64,000 nt of DNA from Haliea sp. (GTDB taxonomy: Bacteria > Pseudomonadota > Gammaproteobacteria > Pseudomonadales > Halieaceae): assembly GCA_016704305.1 (NCBI GenBank), contig JADJAL010000032.1, forward strand, positions 16,979 through 80,978. The letters are read 5' to 3'. Positions 44,100 through 53,753 of this stretch are shown here, in pieces; within the stretch, counting starts at the first letter, position 1; each line of letters begins with the position of its first letter. A program made the translations under genes and the position numbers. The notes below the pieces were generated by a model that saw only the letters and a program-made list of their open reading frames with translations, had not been told where the DNA came from and did not search any database.

Positions 44100-44750
44100 C
44101 TATTCACAGACTCGGTTAGACATCGGATCGCAAGTACGCGGCAGGCTCAGTCTCGCCCACATCGTCACCAGGTCGGGGAGGGAGCGGGCCTTCATCTTTC
44201 GCATCGCATGACCTCGATGTGTCTTTACGGTGATCTCGCTGATGTCGAGCTCGCCTGCAACCTGCTTGTTCAACAGGCCAGAGACCACGAGGGCCATGAC
44301 TTGCCGCTCGCGACAGCTGAGTGAGGCGTAACGATCGCGGAGAGTACGCATTTGTGCCTCGTGTTCAAGCGCCGCGTGGCTGCGTTCGATGGCGTCCTCG
44401 ATCACGGTCAACATGACGTCTCCGTGCAGCGGTTTCATCAGGAACTCCACGGCGCCCGCCTTCATTGCCTGAACCGTCATCGGTACGTCGCCGTAGCCCG
44501 AGATGAAGACAATAGGCAGGTCAAGCCTGTCGGCAGCAACACGCCTCTGCAGTTCGAGACCGCTGATATCCGGAAGCGTGACATCAAGCACCAGGCAGCT
44601 CGGCGCAAGGACCCGTGGGCAAGCCAGGAACTCCTCTGCGGAAGCGAACGTCTCCGGTTGCCAGCCCGCGCATTCAATCAGCAGTGCCAGCGATTCGCGT
44701 ACCGCTGCGTCGTCGTCGACAACGAACACAATTGGTGTGGCGTACGACAT
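44100..44750 (-). CDS. FixJ/NarL-type response regulator
   Basis: 216 aa. Receiver domain (VFVVDDDAAVRESLALLIE, phosphoacceptor aspartate in CLVLDVTLPDISG, lysine in FLMKPLHGD) and a LuxR-type helix-turn-helix (LSCRERQVMALVVSGLLNKQ, ISEITVKTHRGHAM). It is closely similar in layout to the regulator at 47339. The cognate kinase may be the histidine kinase at 45704. Confidence 0.93.
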   Translation of the reverse strand: MSYATPIVFVVDDDAAVRESLALLIECAGWQPETFASAEEFLACPRVLAPSCLVLDVTLPDISGLELQRRVAADRLDLPIVFISGYGDVPMTVQAMKAGAVEFLMKPLHGDVMLTVIEDAIERSHAALEHEAQMRTLRDRYASLSCRERQVMALVVSGLLNKQVAGELDISEITVKTHRGHAMRKMKARSLPDLVTMWARLSLPRTCDPMSNRVCE

Positions 44751-45150
44751 GGGGATTGGCCTCGATTCATGGTCGGGCGTTCGTTGTACTCAGCGGCATT
44801 CACTTTCCATGCCCGGATTGGCAGGAAGGCCACCTGCAACCTGGCTTCCACGTATCCGTCGAACACTGCGAACCCTTAAACTGTACTCCTCGAATCTGGA
44901 GCCTAGTCTGTCGAAGACGGGGCGCCATCACATGTTCCTATTAGATACGGCGGCGCCTTAATCGGGCAAACTCAGGCTAACCACAGACTCACCGGCTACC
45001 CTTGCAGGTATGTGGCGAACAAGGTAGTAACCGGACATCCAATCGGACCTTGGGGCTACGCGATGTAGCCTGGGATGGGCTCTCGGACAGTTCGCTGCGC
45101 ACTGAGGAACTCACTACAACGTGCCATTGACTCATATATAAAGGAGGTCC
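44751..45150. other. Intergenic, no gene seen
   Basis: 400 bp between two divergent regulator genes. The six frames hold only short, non-conserved reading frames. AAGGAGG at 45141-45147 is the ribosome-binding site of the single-domain receiver. No clear operator palindrome or terminator was found. Confidence 0.6.
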
Positions 45151-45555
45151 GTGACTGACATCTATACAAGCCTGACCGTTGCAGTGGTCGATGACGATCA
45201 GCGGGTTCTTGAGTCGCTGGGCAACCTGCTCGAGTCTGCTGATTACACGGCAAGCCTTTTCGCCTCCGCTGCGGTGTTTCTCGAAAGCGGTTGCCTCATG
45301 CATATCGGCTGCCTTATCTCGGACATCGACATGCCCGCCATGGACGGTTTCGAACTTTTACGAGCGGTTCGGGCACGACGGGCGGAGTTGCCAGTTATCC
45401 TTATCACTGCCCATCCCGACTTGCTGGATCGGTTGCCGTCCATCGGCTTGGGTCTGTGCCGGATGTTCAACAAGCCATTCGACGCGCAGGAGCTGCTTGC
45501 GGCCGTAAGTGATGCTCTGCCGGCTCCCGGTCCGCGCAAGCCGCAGTGCCTTTGA
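45151..45555 (+). CDS. Single-domain response regulator (receiver only)
   Basis: 134 aa, GTG 45151 with AAGGAGG. VAVVDDDQRVLESLGNLLES, phosphoacceptor aspartate in CLISDIDMPAMDGFELL, VILITAHPDL and the lysine in MFNKPFDAQELL form a complete receiver. There is no output domain, so it may act as a phosphate sink or shuttle, like CheY-type or FixJ-cluster accessory receivers. Followed by the histidine kinase after 148 bp. Confidence 0.9.
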   Translation: MTDIYTSLTVAVVDDDQRVLESLGNLLESADYTASLFASAAVFLESGCLMHIGCLISDIDMPAMDGFELLRAVRARRAELPVILITAHPDLLDRLPSIGLGLCRMFNKPFDAQELLAAVSDALPAPGPRKPQCL

Positions 45556-45703
45556 TAGGGCGGTCCCCGGGTGTATGCTCCCCAGGAATCTCAGCGTGCT
45601 TTGCGCCTGTAGACGCCCGAGCGGACAATCGCCCATTTAGTACGGAACGCAATATCTGTGTCGTCGCCACGGGACTGACCCGCTATTGCGAAGGTGCTTA
45701 CCG

Positions 45704-47313
45704 ATGAGAAAGACAGCCATCGTCGTTCCGCCGGAACAGCAGTTCGTCCTGTCCAACTTCCCGCCAAGTCGCGCGCAGAAACGACTTGCTCTCGGTATCG
45801 TGCTCGGACTGATTGCTGCCCTTTACCTCGTCATTGGGCCGTTCGGCGGCCTCCGGTTGGGCGCAGTCCATTCTTTCGTCGCGGTGTATACGACTGCGAT
45901 GTTCGTGACCGATCTCATTACTGCAATACTGCTGTTCACCCAGTTCTCCATTCTTCGCTCGCGCGCGATCCTCGTCATAGCGAGTGGATATCTTTTTACT
46001 GCTCTGCTTATCGTCCCCTATGTCCTCGCATTTCCAGGCGTGTTGGCGCCGAATGGCCTGATCGGAGACTTGCAGACGACCGCGCGGCTGTACCTGATGT
46101 GGCACATCGGGTTCCCATTGTTTGTCCTTGCCTATGCGTTGTCCAAGGACGAGGAGACGAGCAATCGATTCTCGCAGCGAGAAGTGCGCTCTGCGATTCT
46201 TCGCAGCGTCCTGATGACAATGCAGCCGGCGCAGCGGCAGCCATATTCATAGGCGTAAAGGGCGTGCCAATATTGCCGCGCATCATGCCAGATGAGTCTC
46301 AATTTGTCCCGGAGTGGCCCTACGTGGTTGGCGCGCCGATTGCGCTGCTGTGCCTTATCGCCCTCCTCGTGCTGTGGTTTCGTCGACGATCGATTCTCGA
46401 TCTTTTCCTGATGGTCGTACTCTGTGCGTACTTGATAGAGATACCTCCACATTACTATCCGTCTCCTGCGCGCTTCAGCACCGGATGGTACGCGGTGCGG
46501 GTGACCAGCTTGATCTCCAGCAGCATCGTCCTGGTCGTCCTGCTGTACGAGATAACGGCGCTGTATAGAGGTCTTCTCGACGCAGTGCTTCGTGAGGGTC
46601 GCGAGCGAGACGCGCGCTTGATGACCGGGGATGCGGTCGCGGCGACAGTCGCCCACGAGATGAGGCAGCCGTTGACTGCGATGGTGACGACCGCAGATGC
46701 CGGCTTTCGATTTCTTGACCGCTCCGTGCCGAATCTCGACCGGGCCAAGGAGGCGTTCAGGCGCATCGCTGCCGATGGCCATCGCGCTGGCGCGGTGGTT
46801 GAGAGCATTCGCATGAACCTCAGGATCGACGCCCGAAACTGGACTTCCCTCGACGTCGATGAGCTTATACGGGGAGCACTTGACCTTGAGCGTCGCGATC
46901 TCAAGAAGCACCAAATACTCGTCCACATCGAACCGCATGGACAGCTGCCGGAAGTACGGGCAAATCAGGTGCAGCTGCAGCAGGTAATTCTCAATCTGAT
47001 CATGAACGCAGTTGACGCAATGATGTCCACTGATGGGCCGAGGATACTTAGTGTGAGGTCCGAGCCATACGAAGGCGACCTGGTGATGGTATCGGTTGCG
47101 GATACGGGCTCGGGAATAAGCGATCAAAATGTCGACCGGCTATTCAACCCACTCTTCACCACCAAGTCCGACGGCATGGGCATGGGTTTGTCGATCTGCC
47201 GGGCGATTATCGAGGCCCACAATGGCCGGCTGTGGTTCGCACCCAACATTCCACGTGGCGCAGTATTCCAGTTCACCTTGCACACGAACAACTCGTTATC
47301 AGCCGGCACCTGA
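45704..47313 (+). CDS. MASE4-domain sensor histidine kinase, frameshifted
   Basis: From ATG 45704 a MASE4-type membrane sensor is coded (QQFVLSNFPPSRAQ, TDLITAILLFTQFSILRSRA, YLFTALLIVPYVLAFPG, WHIGFPLFVLAYAL). A one-base loss near 46213-46222 would stop it at 46252; the other frame continues with GVKGVPILP, two more helices, the H-box VAHEMRQPLTAM, then VILNLIMNAVDAM (N-box), VADTGSGIS (G1) and GMGMGLSICRAIIEAHNG (G2). Joined, this is a normal kinase of about 535 residues. Flanked by three receivers, two of them FixJ-like. Confidence 0.85.
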
Positions 47314-47338
47314 TCCGGGGAACGCGATCGGGACAACG

Positions 47339-47983
47339 CTACTCTAATTGCGTACGCCGCGAGCGAGTCATGGGTATCTCGAGCACAGCAGCGGCCATCC
47401 TTACCAGTTCGGCGAGAGATTTGGCTCCCATCTTCTTCATGATCTTGCCACGATGAATTTGTATTGTGACCTCGCTGATATTCAGCTCGGCTGCAGCCTG
47501 TTTGTTGAGCAAGCCACTTACGATCAAAGGAAAGACGTCGCGCTCTCGTGGCGTGAGGGAATAAAGACGCTGCCGCAAACCGGCCAGCTCTGCGCTCTTC
47601 TGCCTGGCGTCACGATCCAGCGCGATGGCCGCATGGATTGCCCGCATCAGGTCTGCCTCAATGAATGGTTTGGTCAGGAAATCCACCGCGCCTGCCTTTA
47701 TCGCGCGCACCGAAGCGGGTATGTCGCCATGCCCGGTGATGAACACGATCTGCGGACGATTGGCCTCCGCGATCTGGCTCTGGAGATCAAGTCCGTTGAT
47801 GTCCGGAAGATCCAGATCCAGAATCAGGCATGCCGGCACGTCGGGTCTCGGATATGCCATGTACTCGGCAGCGGAACCGAACGTGACTACCTGCAGATCG
47901 AAAGTCGAAAGAAGGTCTGATAGCGCCTCGCATATCCTAGGGTCGTCATCCACTACGAAAACAATTTGGTCTGTCTGGCTCAC
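47339..47983 (-). CDS. FixJ/NarL-type response regulator
   Basis: 214 aa. Receiver VFVVDDDPRICEALSDLLST with phosphoacceptor in CLILDLDLPDINGLDLQ and lysine in FLTKPFIEADLM; output helix-turn-helix LTPRERDVFPLIVSGLLNKQ and ISEVTIQIHRGKIMKKMGAK. It runs convergently to the kinase, ending 25 bp after it. A likely partner of the MASE4 kinase, redundant with the regulator at 44100. Confidence 0.93.
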   Translation of the reverse strand: MSQTDQIVFVVDDDPRICEALSDLLSTFDLQVVTFGSAAEYMAYPRPDVPACLILDLDLPDINGLDLQSQIAEANRPQIVFITGHGDIPASVRAIKAGAVDFLTKPFIEADLMRAIHAAIALDRDARQKSAELAGLRQRLYSLTPRERDVFPLIVSGLLNKQAAAELNISEVTIQIHRGKIMKKMGAKSLAELVRMAAAVLEIPMTRSRRTQLE

Positions 47984-48113
47984 TCGCAGTCCTCCGGTTT
48001 TGTTGCTGATACCGATACCTTCGTGTTATAGATTTTTCTCCTGACATTTGTTCAGATAACTGAAGCGTTGCACACATCACAACGAGCACGACCGAGTGCC
48101 GGTAGAAGAACGA

Positions 48114-48892
48114 ATGAGCGAACAGGTCATAAAAATTTCCGACGATTTCTTAAATATTCGCGGTGACTTCAACTTGGGTGGCCTCCTGAATATCGGCACT
48201 CATAGCTCCCTGGTACGGCGCAGAAATGGGAAATGGGTACTTCTGGATGCCTACACCTTACCTGCTGGTATAAAAGCGACAATTGATGCTCAAACCAATA
48301 ATGGCAATGACATCGAAGCAATTATCAATCTTCACCCATTCCATACTATTCATGTAGCCGGTGTTCATAAGCAATATCCAAACGCAAAGCTTTATGGAAC
48401 TCGTCGACATCACGAGAACCTTCACAATTTACCCTGGCAACCCGAACGCATCGAGTCGGGAGAATGTGCGGCACTGTTTGTGGACGATTTTGAATTTTCC
48501 ATTCCTGTCGGCGTGGATTTCATTTCCGAAAATGAAAAAGTACACTTTTCATCAGTAATTGCCTATCACAGTGCCTCAAAGACCATCCATGTGGACGACA
48601 CGCTAACCTACCTAGCACCCGGGGCTGCTTGGGAAAATTGAAAAAGCCGGAGATCGCCTTTCATTTTACGTTATCTAAAGCGCTGGAAAAGCGCGCAGGC
48701 GCAGCAGAAGATTTCCGTGCTTGGGTTAGAAGGCTGGCGAGTGAGTGGAGTGCCGCGGAGAATCTTTGTGCAGCGCATTCGGCAACACTACTCGGTAGCG
48801 AGAATAGATCGGCGTCAATTGCCGAAAGAATAATGTCAGCGTTAGCGAGCAGCGAAAAAACGCTTTACAATCACGAAAGTAAATACGGGTAG
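48114..48892 (+). CDS. Metallo-hydrolase-like protein of unknown function, frameshifted
   Basis: From ATG 48114: IKISDDFLNIRGDFNLGG, SLVRRRNGKWVLLDAYTLP, IEAIINLHPFHTIHVAGVHK, LYGTRRHHENLHNLPWQPE and FSSVIAYHSASKTIHVDDTL. The folding pattern and repeated histidines resemble degenerate metallo-beta-lactamase-fold proteins, although the classic HxHxDH is absent. One base is missing around the CCCGGGG at 48619-48625; beyond it LGKLKKPEIAFHF and KALEKRAGAAEDFRAW finish the protein at 48892. About 259 aa when joined. Confidence 0.65.
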
Positions 48893-48946
48893 CAGGTTCT
48901 TCTGTTCGTCGCATACACAGTCAAACTGTGTCTCTCTTCTTGCAAC

Positions 48947-49501
48947 CTACCCAGTACTGGCCTGGCGGAACTCCAGCGCTGCCTTTGTTGCGTCTAACAG
49001 CGAGTGCAGCCCGAAGGACACATCGTGCATCTTTCCATTTATGAAGAATCCAGGCGTCGCTCGTACACCGCTGCGACGGCCGCTCTCCAGGTGCTCCAAA
49101 ACTCGTTGCCGATAGATCTCATCATCCATTTCGGCAGCGTAACGGATCATGTCGAGTCCGATTTGTTTTGCGTAGCGATCGAGGGATTTGCGGGTGAGGT
49201 GAGTCTGGTTCTCGAACAGTAGAGCATGCATTTCCCAAAACCTACCTTGTGCTGCGGCACACTCGGCTGCCTGGGCGGCTCCTAGCGCATGACCATGGAC
49301 TTCGATAAGTGGAAAGTGTCGGTATGCGAACAGGACTTCATCGGCGAAGCGATTCAACAGCTGCTGCACGGCCGACGCGGCCTGCTTGCAGCTGGGGCAT
49401 TCAAAATCGCCATATTCCACGATCACAACCGACGCATGCTCATTTCCCAGTAAATGGTCTGCGGAATTAATGGGTTCGAACAATTCGAATTGATGGCTCA
49501 A
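48947..49501 (-). CDS. DsbA-like thioredoxin-fold protein without signal peptide
   Basis: 184 aa. VVIVEYGDFECPSCKQAASA holds the CPSC redox site, LFAYRHFPLIEVHGHALGAA is the typical helical insertion border and VRATPGFFINGK has the cis-proline. Start ATG 49501 gives no signal sequence, so it would be cytoplasmic, unlike DsbA proper. It could reduce or isomerise disulfides under oxidative stress, or act like the FrnE-type proteins. Confidence 0.85.
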   Translation of the reverse strand: MSHQFELFEPINSADHLLGNEHASVVIVEYGDFECPSCKQAASAVQQLLNRFADEVLFAYRHFPLIEVHGHALGAAQAAECAAAQGRFWEMHALLFENQTHLTRKSLDRYAKQIGLDMIRYAAEMDDEIYRQRVLEHLESGRRSGVRATPGFFINGKMHDVSFGLHSLLDATKAALEFRQASTG

Positions 49502-49778
49502 ACACTTCTCCTCGTATCGGAACTCCGCTCGCCGGACACTATCTTTAGACCACGAGAAATCACTTCCGCAATTCTCTCATCAGGCATCCCAAGCTTACAC
49601 GGACTTCAAGGGAACTATACGTGCAGGCTATTAATCGCTCCACTATACATTGGTATCGGTCCGGGATTCGCCACTTGTTACCTCGTTACATAATCACACC
49701 GATACCTTGGTGTTATTGACGGTGTTCGACACAAGTAGCCCAATAGCGCCGTTAACTCTTGATGATGGAGGAGCTGTG

Positions 49779-50333
49779 ATGAACCCAAAAGCAATGCTGG
49801 CGATTGGTATGACTGTGGGAGTGCTTGCCGGTGTGGGCGGGTGGGCACGTGCTGCCCAGGACAAGTACACGGTAAGAGTGCAGGATGGGCTTCTGTTTTC
49901 TGACTTCAGGGGCTACGAAGACTGGCAACTTATCTCCGTGAGTCAGGCCAATGGATTGATAAGTGCAATTCTCGGCAATCCGATAATAATAGAAGCTTAC
50001 CGCGCGGGTGTACCGGGCAATAAGCAGCCGTTCCCCGACGGCGCCAGAATGGCCAAGATCCATTGGACTCCGAAACCGAGCGAGTCCTTCCCCACTGCGA
50101 TAGGTCCGGGTACCCAGCACGACGTAGACTTCATGGTGAAAGACAGCAAGAAATTTGCGGACAGTGGCGGCTGGGGCTATGCCGCGTTCAAGTATGACGC
50201 CAAATCCGACACGTTCTCGCCTCTCACCGTGGATGACCATCCGCCGCAGGGGAACGACGCCAAATGCGGATTCGCGTGCCACACAGTCGTGAAATCAAGA
50301 GACTACGTTTTTACAGATTACGCGAGACGCTGA
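49779..50333 (+). CDS. Cytochrome P460 family protein
   Basis: 184 aa from ATG 49779, with GGAGGAG upstream. Signal peptide residues 1-26 (ending ARAAQ). FSDFRGYEDWQLISVSQANG, KIHWTPKPSES and the C-terminal heme motif CGFACHT are those of the cytochrome P460 / cytochrome c' beta group. Known members oxidise hydroxylamine or bind NO. Together with nnrS in this window this could point to reactive-nitrogen handling, but the two loci are 40 kb apart. Confidence 0.88.
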   Translation: MNPKAMLAIGMTVGVLAGVGGWARAAQDKYTVRVQDGLLFSDFRGYEDWQLISVSQANGLISAILGNPIIIEAYRAGVPGNKQPFPDGARMAKIHWTPKPSESFPTAIGPGTQHDVDFMVKDSKKFADSGGWGYAAFKYDAKSDTFSPLTVDDHPPQGNDAKCGFACHTVVKSRDYVFTDYARR

Positions 50334-50353
50334 TTCGGCAGGGAGTTTGTAAC

Positions 50354-51200
50354 GTGACTGATGCCACCAGGTTCAACCAGATTGATCTTACGCGAACGTC
50401 CCCCGCATATTGGCGCGCGACGTTCAACCACCCACCGCTCAATATCTTCGGCCCGGAGACCATTCCTCAACTCAATGAAGTCATTACAGCGCTGGAAACT
50501 GATGAACACGTGAAAGTGGTCGTGTTCGACAGTGCCGTCGAGGGCTTCTTTCTAACGCACTACAACTTCCTGGCTCCGCTTGAAGATTCAACTCGACTGG
50601 GGCCGGGGCCGACAGGCTTGCAGCGGCTTCCCGATATGCTTGCACGCCTTAGTCGCTGCCGCGTTGTCTCGATTGCCTCGATTCGTGGACGCGCGACCGG
50701 TGTCGGCAGCGAGTTGGCGCTTGCGAGCGACATGCGATTTGCCAGTCGAGAGAAGGCAATCCTGTCGCAGTGGGAGGTGGGCGCGGGGCTTGTGCCGGGC
50801 GGCGGACCGATGGCCCGTCTGCCACGACTGATCGGCCGCGGGCGAGCGCTGGAAGTCTTACTCGGCGCAGACGACATCAACGGTGCTTTGGCGGAAAGGT
50901 ACGGCTACGTGAATCGCTCGTTGCCTGACGCCGCACTCGATCCGTTTGTCGATGCGCTGGCCAAGCGGATCGCGTCGTTCGACAGAGAGGCGCTGGCGGA
51001 GACCAAGCGCCTGGTGAATCTCAACAGCCTGCCGGCCGACTCCGGAGATCGCTCCGGAGTGGGACGCGTTCATCACTGCACTTGGACGACCCGCGACCCA
51101 GGCGCGGATTCAAACACTCTTAAACCGAGGGTTTCACGAACCAGGCGATGTTGAGTCGCGACTTGGATACCACGTTGGACAACTCGCCGACACTGATTAG
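50354..51200 (+). CDS. Enoyl-CoA hydratase/isomerase family protein, frameshifted near its end
   Basis: GTG 50354 with GGGAG upstream. Crotonase features: FNHPPLNIFGPETIPQLNEV, VKVVVFDSAVEGFF, SIRGRATGVGSELALASDMR (oxyanion loop) and GLVPGGGPMARLPRLIGRGR. An extra base near 51050 turns the end into a non-homologous tail; without it, EIAPEWDAFITALGRP and GFHEPGDVE lead to the stop at 51198-51200. Usual catalytic glutamates are partly replaced, so the reaction is not certain. Confidence 0.8.
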
Positions 51201-51268
51201 ACCTGCGGCCAACAGTCGACAGGGGCATAGTTAACAGCGTCCAGTGGGTGGCCATTATGGGTGGAGAC

Positions 51269-52282
51269 ATGAAGATGATGCGAGTTGCGCAAATATCTGC
51301 GCCAAAAGCTAATTTTGAGATTGTTGAACGGCCGATGCCCGAGCCAACACCGGGCACGATTCGAATCAAGGTTGCAGCGTGTGGCATTTGCCACAGCGAC
51401 GCATTGGTCAAAGAAGGGTTGTGGCCCGGGCTACAGTATCCGCGCGTTCCCGGCCATGAGATTGCCGGAACGGTTGACGCCCTCGGCACGGGTGTACAGG
51501 GCTGGAAACCGGGGCAACTCGTAGGCGTTGGCTGGCACGGCGGATACTGCGGTCGATGCGAGCCGTGCAGACGCGGAAACTTGTTCGCGTGTGCGACGCA
51601 GCAGGTCACCGGCATCAGTTTTGATGGCGGTTACGGCGAGTATATGCTTGCCCCCGCCAGCGCGGTGGCGAAGCTTCCAGACGAGATGCCTGCCATAGAT
51701 GCCGCACCCCTGTTGTGTGCGGGGATTACGACATTCAACGCGCTGCGCAACTCACCGGCACGCCCGGGCGACCTTGTTGCCGTGCTGGGACTCGGTGGGC
51801 TCGGACATCTGGGAGTGCAATACGCAGCAAAGGCGGGATTCAGGGTCGCCGCCATCGCACGCGGAAAAGAGAAAGAATCACTCGCATGCCAGCTCGGCGC
51901 GAGCCACTACATAGACAGCCTGACCCAGGATCCTGCCAGCGAGTTGCAAAAGCTTGGCGGTGCAAGCGTTATCCTGGCGACCGTCACGGTGGGTGACGCA
52001 ATGAACGCGACCATTGGCGGCCTGGCCGTCAACGGCACATTACTTGTGATTGGCGCGCCACCGTCACTGGAAATCACTCCGTTTACATTGATCGGCGCGC
52101 AGCGTTCACTCAAAGGCTGGTATTCCGGAACGTCGATAGACTCAGAGGATACCCTCGCCTTCAGCGCGCGTGCCGGCGTGCACTCTATGAACGAAGTGTT
52201 TACGCTCGACCGGGTGGCAGAAGCCTACGATCGAATGGCGAGCGGCAAGGCCAGGTTTCGGGTGGTTTTGGCAATGAATTAA
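51269..52282 (+). CDS. Zinc-dependent alcohol dehydrogenase
   Basis: 337 aa from ATG 51269, with GGTGGAG upstream. Catalytic zinc site: cysteine of ACGICHSDA, HE of VPGHEIAGTVDAL; structural zinc site: CGRCEPCRRGNLFAC. Rossmann motif VLGLGGLGHLGVQYA. The family is NAD(P)-dependent medium-chain dehydrogenases oxidising primary or secondary alcohols. The following PfpI gene is 81 bp away and may be in the same transcript. Confidence 0.93.
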   Translation: MKMMRVAQISAPKANFEIVERPMPEPTPGTIRIKVAACGICHSDALVKEGLWPGLQYPRVPGHEIAGTVDALGTGVQGWKPGQLVGVGWHGGYCGRCEPCRRGNLFACATQQVTGISFDGGYGEYMLAPASAVAKLPDEMPAIDAAPLLCAGITTFNALRNSPARPGDLVAVLGLGGLGHLGVQYAAKAGFRVAAIARGKEKESLACQLGASHYIDSLTQDPASELQKLGGASVILATVTVGDAMNATIGGLAVNGTLLVIGAPPSLEITPFTLIGAQRSLKGWYSGTSIDSEDTLAFSARAGVHSMNEVFTLDRVAEAYDRMASGKARFRVVLAMN

Positions 52283-52363
52283 TACTGACCCACGGTGAGC
52301 TACTCACGTAAATGACTGCAGATAGCGCATGCAATGCGCTTTGAATCAGAAGGAGGATTGTCT

Positions 52364-53041
52364 ATGAAGATTCTTGTCGTACTGACGTCTCATGACCAGC
52401 TCGGCGATACGGGCCAGAAAACCGGTTTCTGGCTGGAAGAATTGGCCGCTCCCTACTATCTGATGAAAGATGCAGGGGCAGCCATTACGCTGGCCTCGCC
52501 GAAGGGCGGCCAGCCTCCGCTCGATCCGAAAAGCGACCTACCCGAAAATCAAACTGACTCCACAAAGCGCTTTCAGTCGGATAACAGTGCGCAAACAGTG
52601 CTTGCGAATACGAAAAAACTGGCCGATATGCGCGCAGACGATTTTGATGCAATCTTCTATCCTGGCGGCCACGGCCCGATGTGGGACTTGCCTGATAACG
52701 CGGTCTCCATCGCTCTCATTGAGGCCTTTGTGAAGGCCGGCAAGCCCGTGGCTGCGGTGTGCCATGCACCTGCCGCACTGTTTAACGTGCACACAGCAGA
52801 CGGACAGTATCTCGTCACTGGCAAGCGAGTAACCGGATTCACGAACGAAGAAGAAGAGGCGGTGGGCCTGACCAAGATCGTTCCGTTCCTGCTGGAAAAC
52901 CGTCTCAAGGAACGCGGCGGCATTTACCAGAAGACCAGCAACTGGGCTCCTTACGTGCAAGTTGATGGCAAGTTGGTGACAGGCCAGAACCCGGCATCAT
53001 CAGCACCCGCAGCCGAGGCGTTGTTGAACTTGTTGGAGTGA
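52364..53041 (+). CDS. DJ-1/PfpI family protein (class I GATase-like)
   Basis: 225 aa, AAGGAGG before ATG 52364. MKILVVLTSHDQLGDTGQKT, DFDAIFYPGGHGPMWDL and the nucleophile elbow VAAVCHAPAAL are those of HchA/Hsp31-like DJ-1 members, which detoxify methylglyoxal or related glycation products. The upstream alcohol dehydrogenase fits a small aldehyde-detoxification set. Confidence 0.92.
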   Translation: MKILVVLTSHDQLGDTGQKTGFWLEELAAPYYLMKDAGAAITLASPKGGQPPLDPKSDLPENQTDSTKRFQSDNSAQTVLANTKKLADMRADDFDAIFYPGGHGPMWDLPDNAVSIALIEAFVKAGKPVAAVCHAPAALFNVHTADGQYLVTGKRVTGFTNEEEEAVGLTKIVPFLLENRLKERGGIYQKTSNWAPYVQVDGKLVTGQNPASSAPAAEALLNLLE

Positions 53042-53053
53042 GAGCGCTTTAAA

Positions 53054-53074
53054 TTTGGTGGGCCGTGCTGGATT
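53054..53074. repeat. Partial copy of the tRNA-Lys 3' end
   Basis: The 21 nt tttggtgggccgtg, c, tggatt match 53247-53267 at 20 of 21 positions, 193 bp apart. It holds the acceptor end of a tRNA-Lys but not the T-loop. It may be the trace of an earlier insertion at the same tRNA or a duplicated attachment core. Confidence 0.65.
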
Positions 53075-53104
53075 GATGATTACAGCCTCAGGGCTGTAAT
53101 CATC
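53075..53104. terminator. Perfect 13-bp hairpin after the PfpI gene
   Basis: Arms gatgattacagcc (53075-53087) and ggctgtaatcatc (53092-53104) with a 4-nt loop, 34 bp after the PfpI stop. No T-run follows, so termination efficiency is uncertain. Confidence 0.55.
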
Positions 53105-53211
53105 CTGCAGGGCGCCTTCGCTGCGCTGCGGCGTCTACGCGACCCGGTCAAAACGCTGGCGCGTTTTTTCGCACCGGCTGGCTCGAACCAAATCAACACA
53201 GATCTCCAAAT

Positions 53212-53245
53212 AAAAAAGGCCACCCCGAATGGGGTGGCCTTTTTT
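53212..53245. terminator. Strong bidirectional intrinsic terminator
   Basis: Perfect 15-bp stem with A6 and T6 at its outer ends (53212-53226 and 53231-53245) and a GAAT loop. It works in either direction. On the minus strand it lies 3 nt after the tRNA-Lys CCA end, as expected for the original tRNA transcript. It marks the chromosome side of the junction. Confidence 0.9.
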
Positions 53246-53248
53246 ATT

Positions 53249-53296
53249 TGGTGGGCCGTGATGGATTCGAACCATCGACCAATTGGTTAAAAGCCA
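53249..53296 (-). other. 3' fragment of tRNA-Lys: attachment-site scar of an integrative element
   Basis: Read on the minus strand, this is the anticodon loop to CCA end of tRNA-Lys(TTT): CTTTTAA loop, then the T-arm GATGG-TTCGAAT-CCATC and acceptor GGCCCACCA. Upstream of the anticodon stem the sequence no longer resembles a tRNA, so no functional tRNA is encoded here. Integrases of the tyrosine family use tRNA 3' ends in this way. The original tRNA, rebuilt with the element's copy, should lie at the far end of the element, beyond the window. Confidence 0.75.
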
Positions 53297-53348
53297 CTAA
53301 TGCAAATTGTCTAAACCCTATTTAATTCAGGTAGTTACGCACATATTT

Positions 53349-53423
53349 CTTCCCCACAAAATCTCCCGGGAGCTGAAGTGCAGCCATTGTTTTTATTAAA
53401 TTTTTTCTTCAGTTGTGGGGAAG
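53349..53423. repeat. Nested inverted repeat next to the attachment scar
   Basis: Outer arms cttccccacaa (53349-53359) and ttgtggggaag (53413-53423) are perfectly complementary; inner arms ctgaag (53373-53378) and cttcag (53407-53412) stack beneath them; the bulge holds the palindrome ctcccgggag. It may be an excision/transfer site or part of a structured RNA. Confidence 0.6.
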
Positions 53424-53753
53424 GAATTTTTGACCAGTGTGCCGGGCGCTATTCAACTGGAGCTTACCAATACCTATCCCGATAAACAGCCGATATACTA
53501 ACAGCCCAAAGACGCAGAAATGACCATATACACCCGATACAGTAACTGCCTTCTGCCCATCATCAGGTTTTCAGAAAACTACTAACCTGCGTACATGGTC
53601 AGTAGCTGTCCTTTGGTCTCCGCAGTACGCTCCTGCTTCCGCCTGCGCTTTCACGGATGCATTGCCGAAAGCCAACTACATTCATGCCAGAAATCATGAC
53701 GATTTGAGAAAGCATGCCTCTATACTCTCAGTTACAGTTCTCCCAAGTCATAC

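Noticed and set aside
45694..46200. Start of the histidine kinase in the frame opening at 45694
   Set aside because: The frame from 45704 gives the MASE4 sensor sequence; the 45694 frame is meaningful only after the indel near 46215.
53249..53325. Complete tRNA gene
   Set aside because: Only the 3' part matches tRNA-Lys; the D-arm and 5' acceptor strand are missing.
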